Assembly (NCBI GenBank): GCA_002633005.1
Contig: NMRA01000501.1
Coordinates: 26,550-90,549 of the forward strand
Length of the DNA: 64,000 nucleotides
Origin: Phoronis australis
Taxonomy: Eukaryota; Phoronida; Phoronidae
Direction: 5' to 3'
In this document: piece after piece, positions 61,981 to 64,000 of the stretch
How the letters are laid out: every line of letters starts with the position of its first letter
How positions within the stretch are numbered: the stretch's first letter is position 1
Notes under the pieces: generated by a model
What the model saw: the letters and a program-made list of their open reading frames with translations, nothing else
What the model was told of the DNA's origin: nothing
The model's database searches: none
Program-made: the position numbers and the translations under genes

Positions 61981-62219
61981 TAAAGTATTGCCCATAAGAT
62001 TTTTTACATCCTGCCAGTACTGCTGTTCTCATGAACAATACTGATATTTCCAAAATGAATCCAGTCTAACAAAAAAACAATGGACATTATCAAATTTGTG
62101 GGCAAAAAATGCCACACAAGACTTGGCTGGTACTTAACATCCTAGAAGACACGTCACGTGACAACTGATGTTGCAGAGGCAGGTTCTCTATCTCTCAAGA
62201 CAACTTGCAACAAACCAAN

Positions 62220-64000
62220 ATTCCTGCTTACCACAGGCGTCCTCAGCTTCTGATCGTCCCCAATTCACTATATGTAATACTACACGGTATGACACTTCAG
62301 CCGTCCATATCAAACACAAAACTCAATAAGTTTACATAAAACAGTTTTTCAACAAACCATTAGTAGTTGTTATTTCTTTTAACAACATTCACGGTGTCCT
62401 GCTCCAGCGAGATCGCAACAAATTCGCCGTCAAAGCACAAAAATGTTTCCAAAAAGCAGACGCATCAGTCCTCCTTTGACGGTTCGAGGTCGAGGACAGT
62501 ACGGAATTATCCGATGAGTTACAGATGGACTGCAATTGCTGGTTCAACACGAAATATTACGGAATGGTGTGGAGTTATCGATGTCGTGACACTCCGTGAC
62601 AAATTGCCATATCGTCCTTGACCTCGAATCCTCATAGGAGGACTGGTGAGTTGGCTTTTTGGGAACATTTTTGTGCTTTGACCGCAAATGTGTTGGGATC
62701 TTGCTGGAGCAGGACACCGTGAATGGTATTAGAAGAAAGAACAATTACTAGTGGTTTGTTGAAACCCTGTTTTGTGTAAATTTATTGAGTTTTGAGTTTG
62801 ATATGGATGGCTGAAGTTAATCACCCATGAAATTTCTTGTCCCGAGTGTCATACCTTGTAATATTATGTATGTATTGGGGACGATCAGAAGCTGAGGACG
62901 CCTGTGCTTCTAACAAGATCAAATAGTCTCATATTATAATCAACTTTTTTCTTCGTTCAGTTACCCAAATCGACAACTGGTCATTTTTATAGTGCTTGCA
63001 CCAGGAGATATGACACCACATATTTGTTGAATAAACGGACTTACGCAATTACATTGAATTCCTTTAAATCTCAGATTCAAACAGCCTGCACTGCATGCAT
63101 GTCTTCTTGTTTACTGCACTGCGTGTGTGCAAAATCCTGCTTTTTTGAACGCGGGTAATTCGGCTAAATCACAATCAAGGTCCATATTTGAGAGTTGACT
63201 GTATTACGGTCTCAAATAATTTTTTTGATCACTTACCAAATCCAAACTGAATCTCATATGCAAAGAGTTATTTGGGTCCAAATTAAAAAAGAATTGTCAA
63301 AATCGGACAATGGTTAAGAAATTTATCCATGATTTTGTCTATGAATTTCAAGCATTTTTAGCGTTATGAGTGGCCATTCTTAAAAATTACTATTTTCAAT
63401 TGTCAACTGTAGAAAAGAAATTTATTTTATCAAGTAAGCAATTGCTTAGACATGACTAGGAATAACTTGAGTCACTTTCAGAATCACTTAGATGAAGTTG
63501 TGCTTAATCATTGAGAAATGGTTGGGTTCGTCATAAAACAGGCACTCGTTACGAAATTTGTAAATTTTGTGTTTCTAACCCTCACCTACTGTAAAGAAGG
63601 TTAAAACCTAAAGTTCACACTTTGTAATAAAAGAACTGCAGAATATGTTAGCCTAAGCAATACAGCAAATTATTCAATATCTAAACAAACCATAAGTTTG
63701 GATATTGACTGGGTTCTGCTATGTTGAAAATGGGCCAAAAAGGCTAACAAAATGTAGTGTACGTACCCCCATGTGGAATTCAGTAACACAAATGGTCATT
63801 GCAAATGAAATTATTGCCTTTTAAATAACAACATTGTGCTTATTATCATCAAAGAAAAATAAATGGCCATACAACATTATGTTACCATGTGATGCAGAAA
63901 CAGTGGTGTAGTGTACGTACCCCCATGTTTACAAATGCCATGAAATTAAAATATCACTTGGTAAGTGAGCAACACTAGTCATAGACAGTTTCCTTCCTTA
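62220..64000. repeat. upstream duplication, copy 2 (truncated by window end)
   Basis: Matches 59550-61357. Its foldback copy is 62232-62906, the same length as copy 1. In the box array it has one box at 63908 where copy 1 has two (61245 and 61265), an array-length difference between the copies. Confidence 0.9.

Overview
This is a eukaryotic, almost certainly metazoan, window dominated by one long gene on the minus strand. Spliced exons with GT/AG borders, introns up to about 25 kb, abundant miniature inverted-repeat elements, tRNA-derived SINE-like sequence and local near-identical duplications next to single N characters suggest a polymorphic invertebrate genome assembly. A marine invertebrate such as a cephalochordate would fit, but the species cannot be fixed from this sequence alone.

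The gene is a PBC-class TALE homeobox gene (Pbx / extradenticle orthologue). I can assemble a full coding sequence from the ATG at 58431 to the TAA at 9018: eleven coding exons whose phases all agree, giving 418 residues. Exons 1-5 encode the conserved PBC domain (MEIS/PREP partner binding). Exon 6 encodes the N-terminal two thirds of the homeodomain, including the TALE loop. Exons 8-11 encode the C-terminal tail. The third (recognition) helix exon is present twice in tandem, 7A at 14142-14256 and 7B at 13982-14090. Both have proper splice sites, identical phases and mainly synonymous differences, and only 51 nt lie between them. This looks like a mutually exclusive exon pair that swaps the homeodomain recognition helix plus the adjoining PBC C-terminal helix. 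It is the most interesting feature of the window.

Layout: 1-4.86 kb is beyond the gene and holds a 38-bp perfect inverted repeat plus weak plus-strand exon candidates. About 4.86-9.02 kb is strongly A/C-rich on the plus strand (T/G-rich in the gene sense) and is probably the 3' UTR. 9.0-18.1 kb carries exons 11 to 5. 18.1-58.4 kb carries exons 4 to 1 in long introns filled with small DNA transposons, hairpin repeats and two local duplications (25.15-26.24 kb and 27.58-30.68 kb) that meet at single Ns. 58.4-64 kb is upstream of the start codon: an AT-rich stretch, a 675-bp foldback element and an array of about 340-bp repeats carrying a conserved 16-bp box, duplicated again after an N at 62219.

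No other protein-coding gene is convincing. Most longer open frames in the window are antisense shadows of Pbx exons, repeat-derived, or simple sequence.
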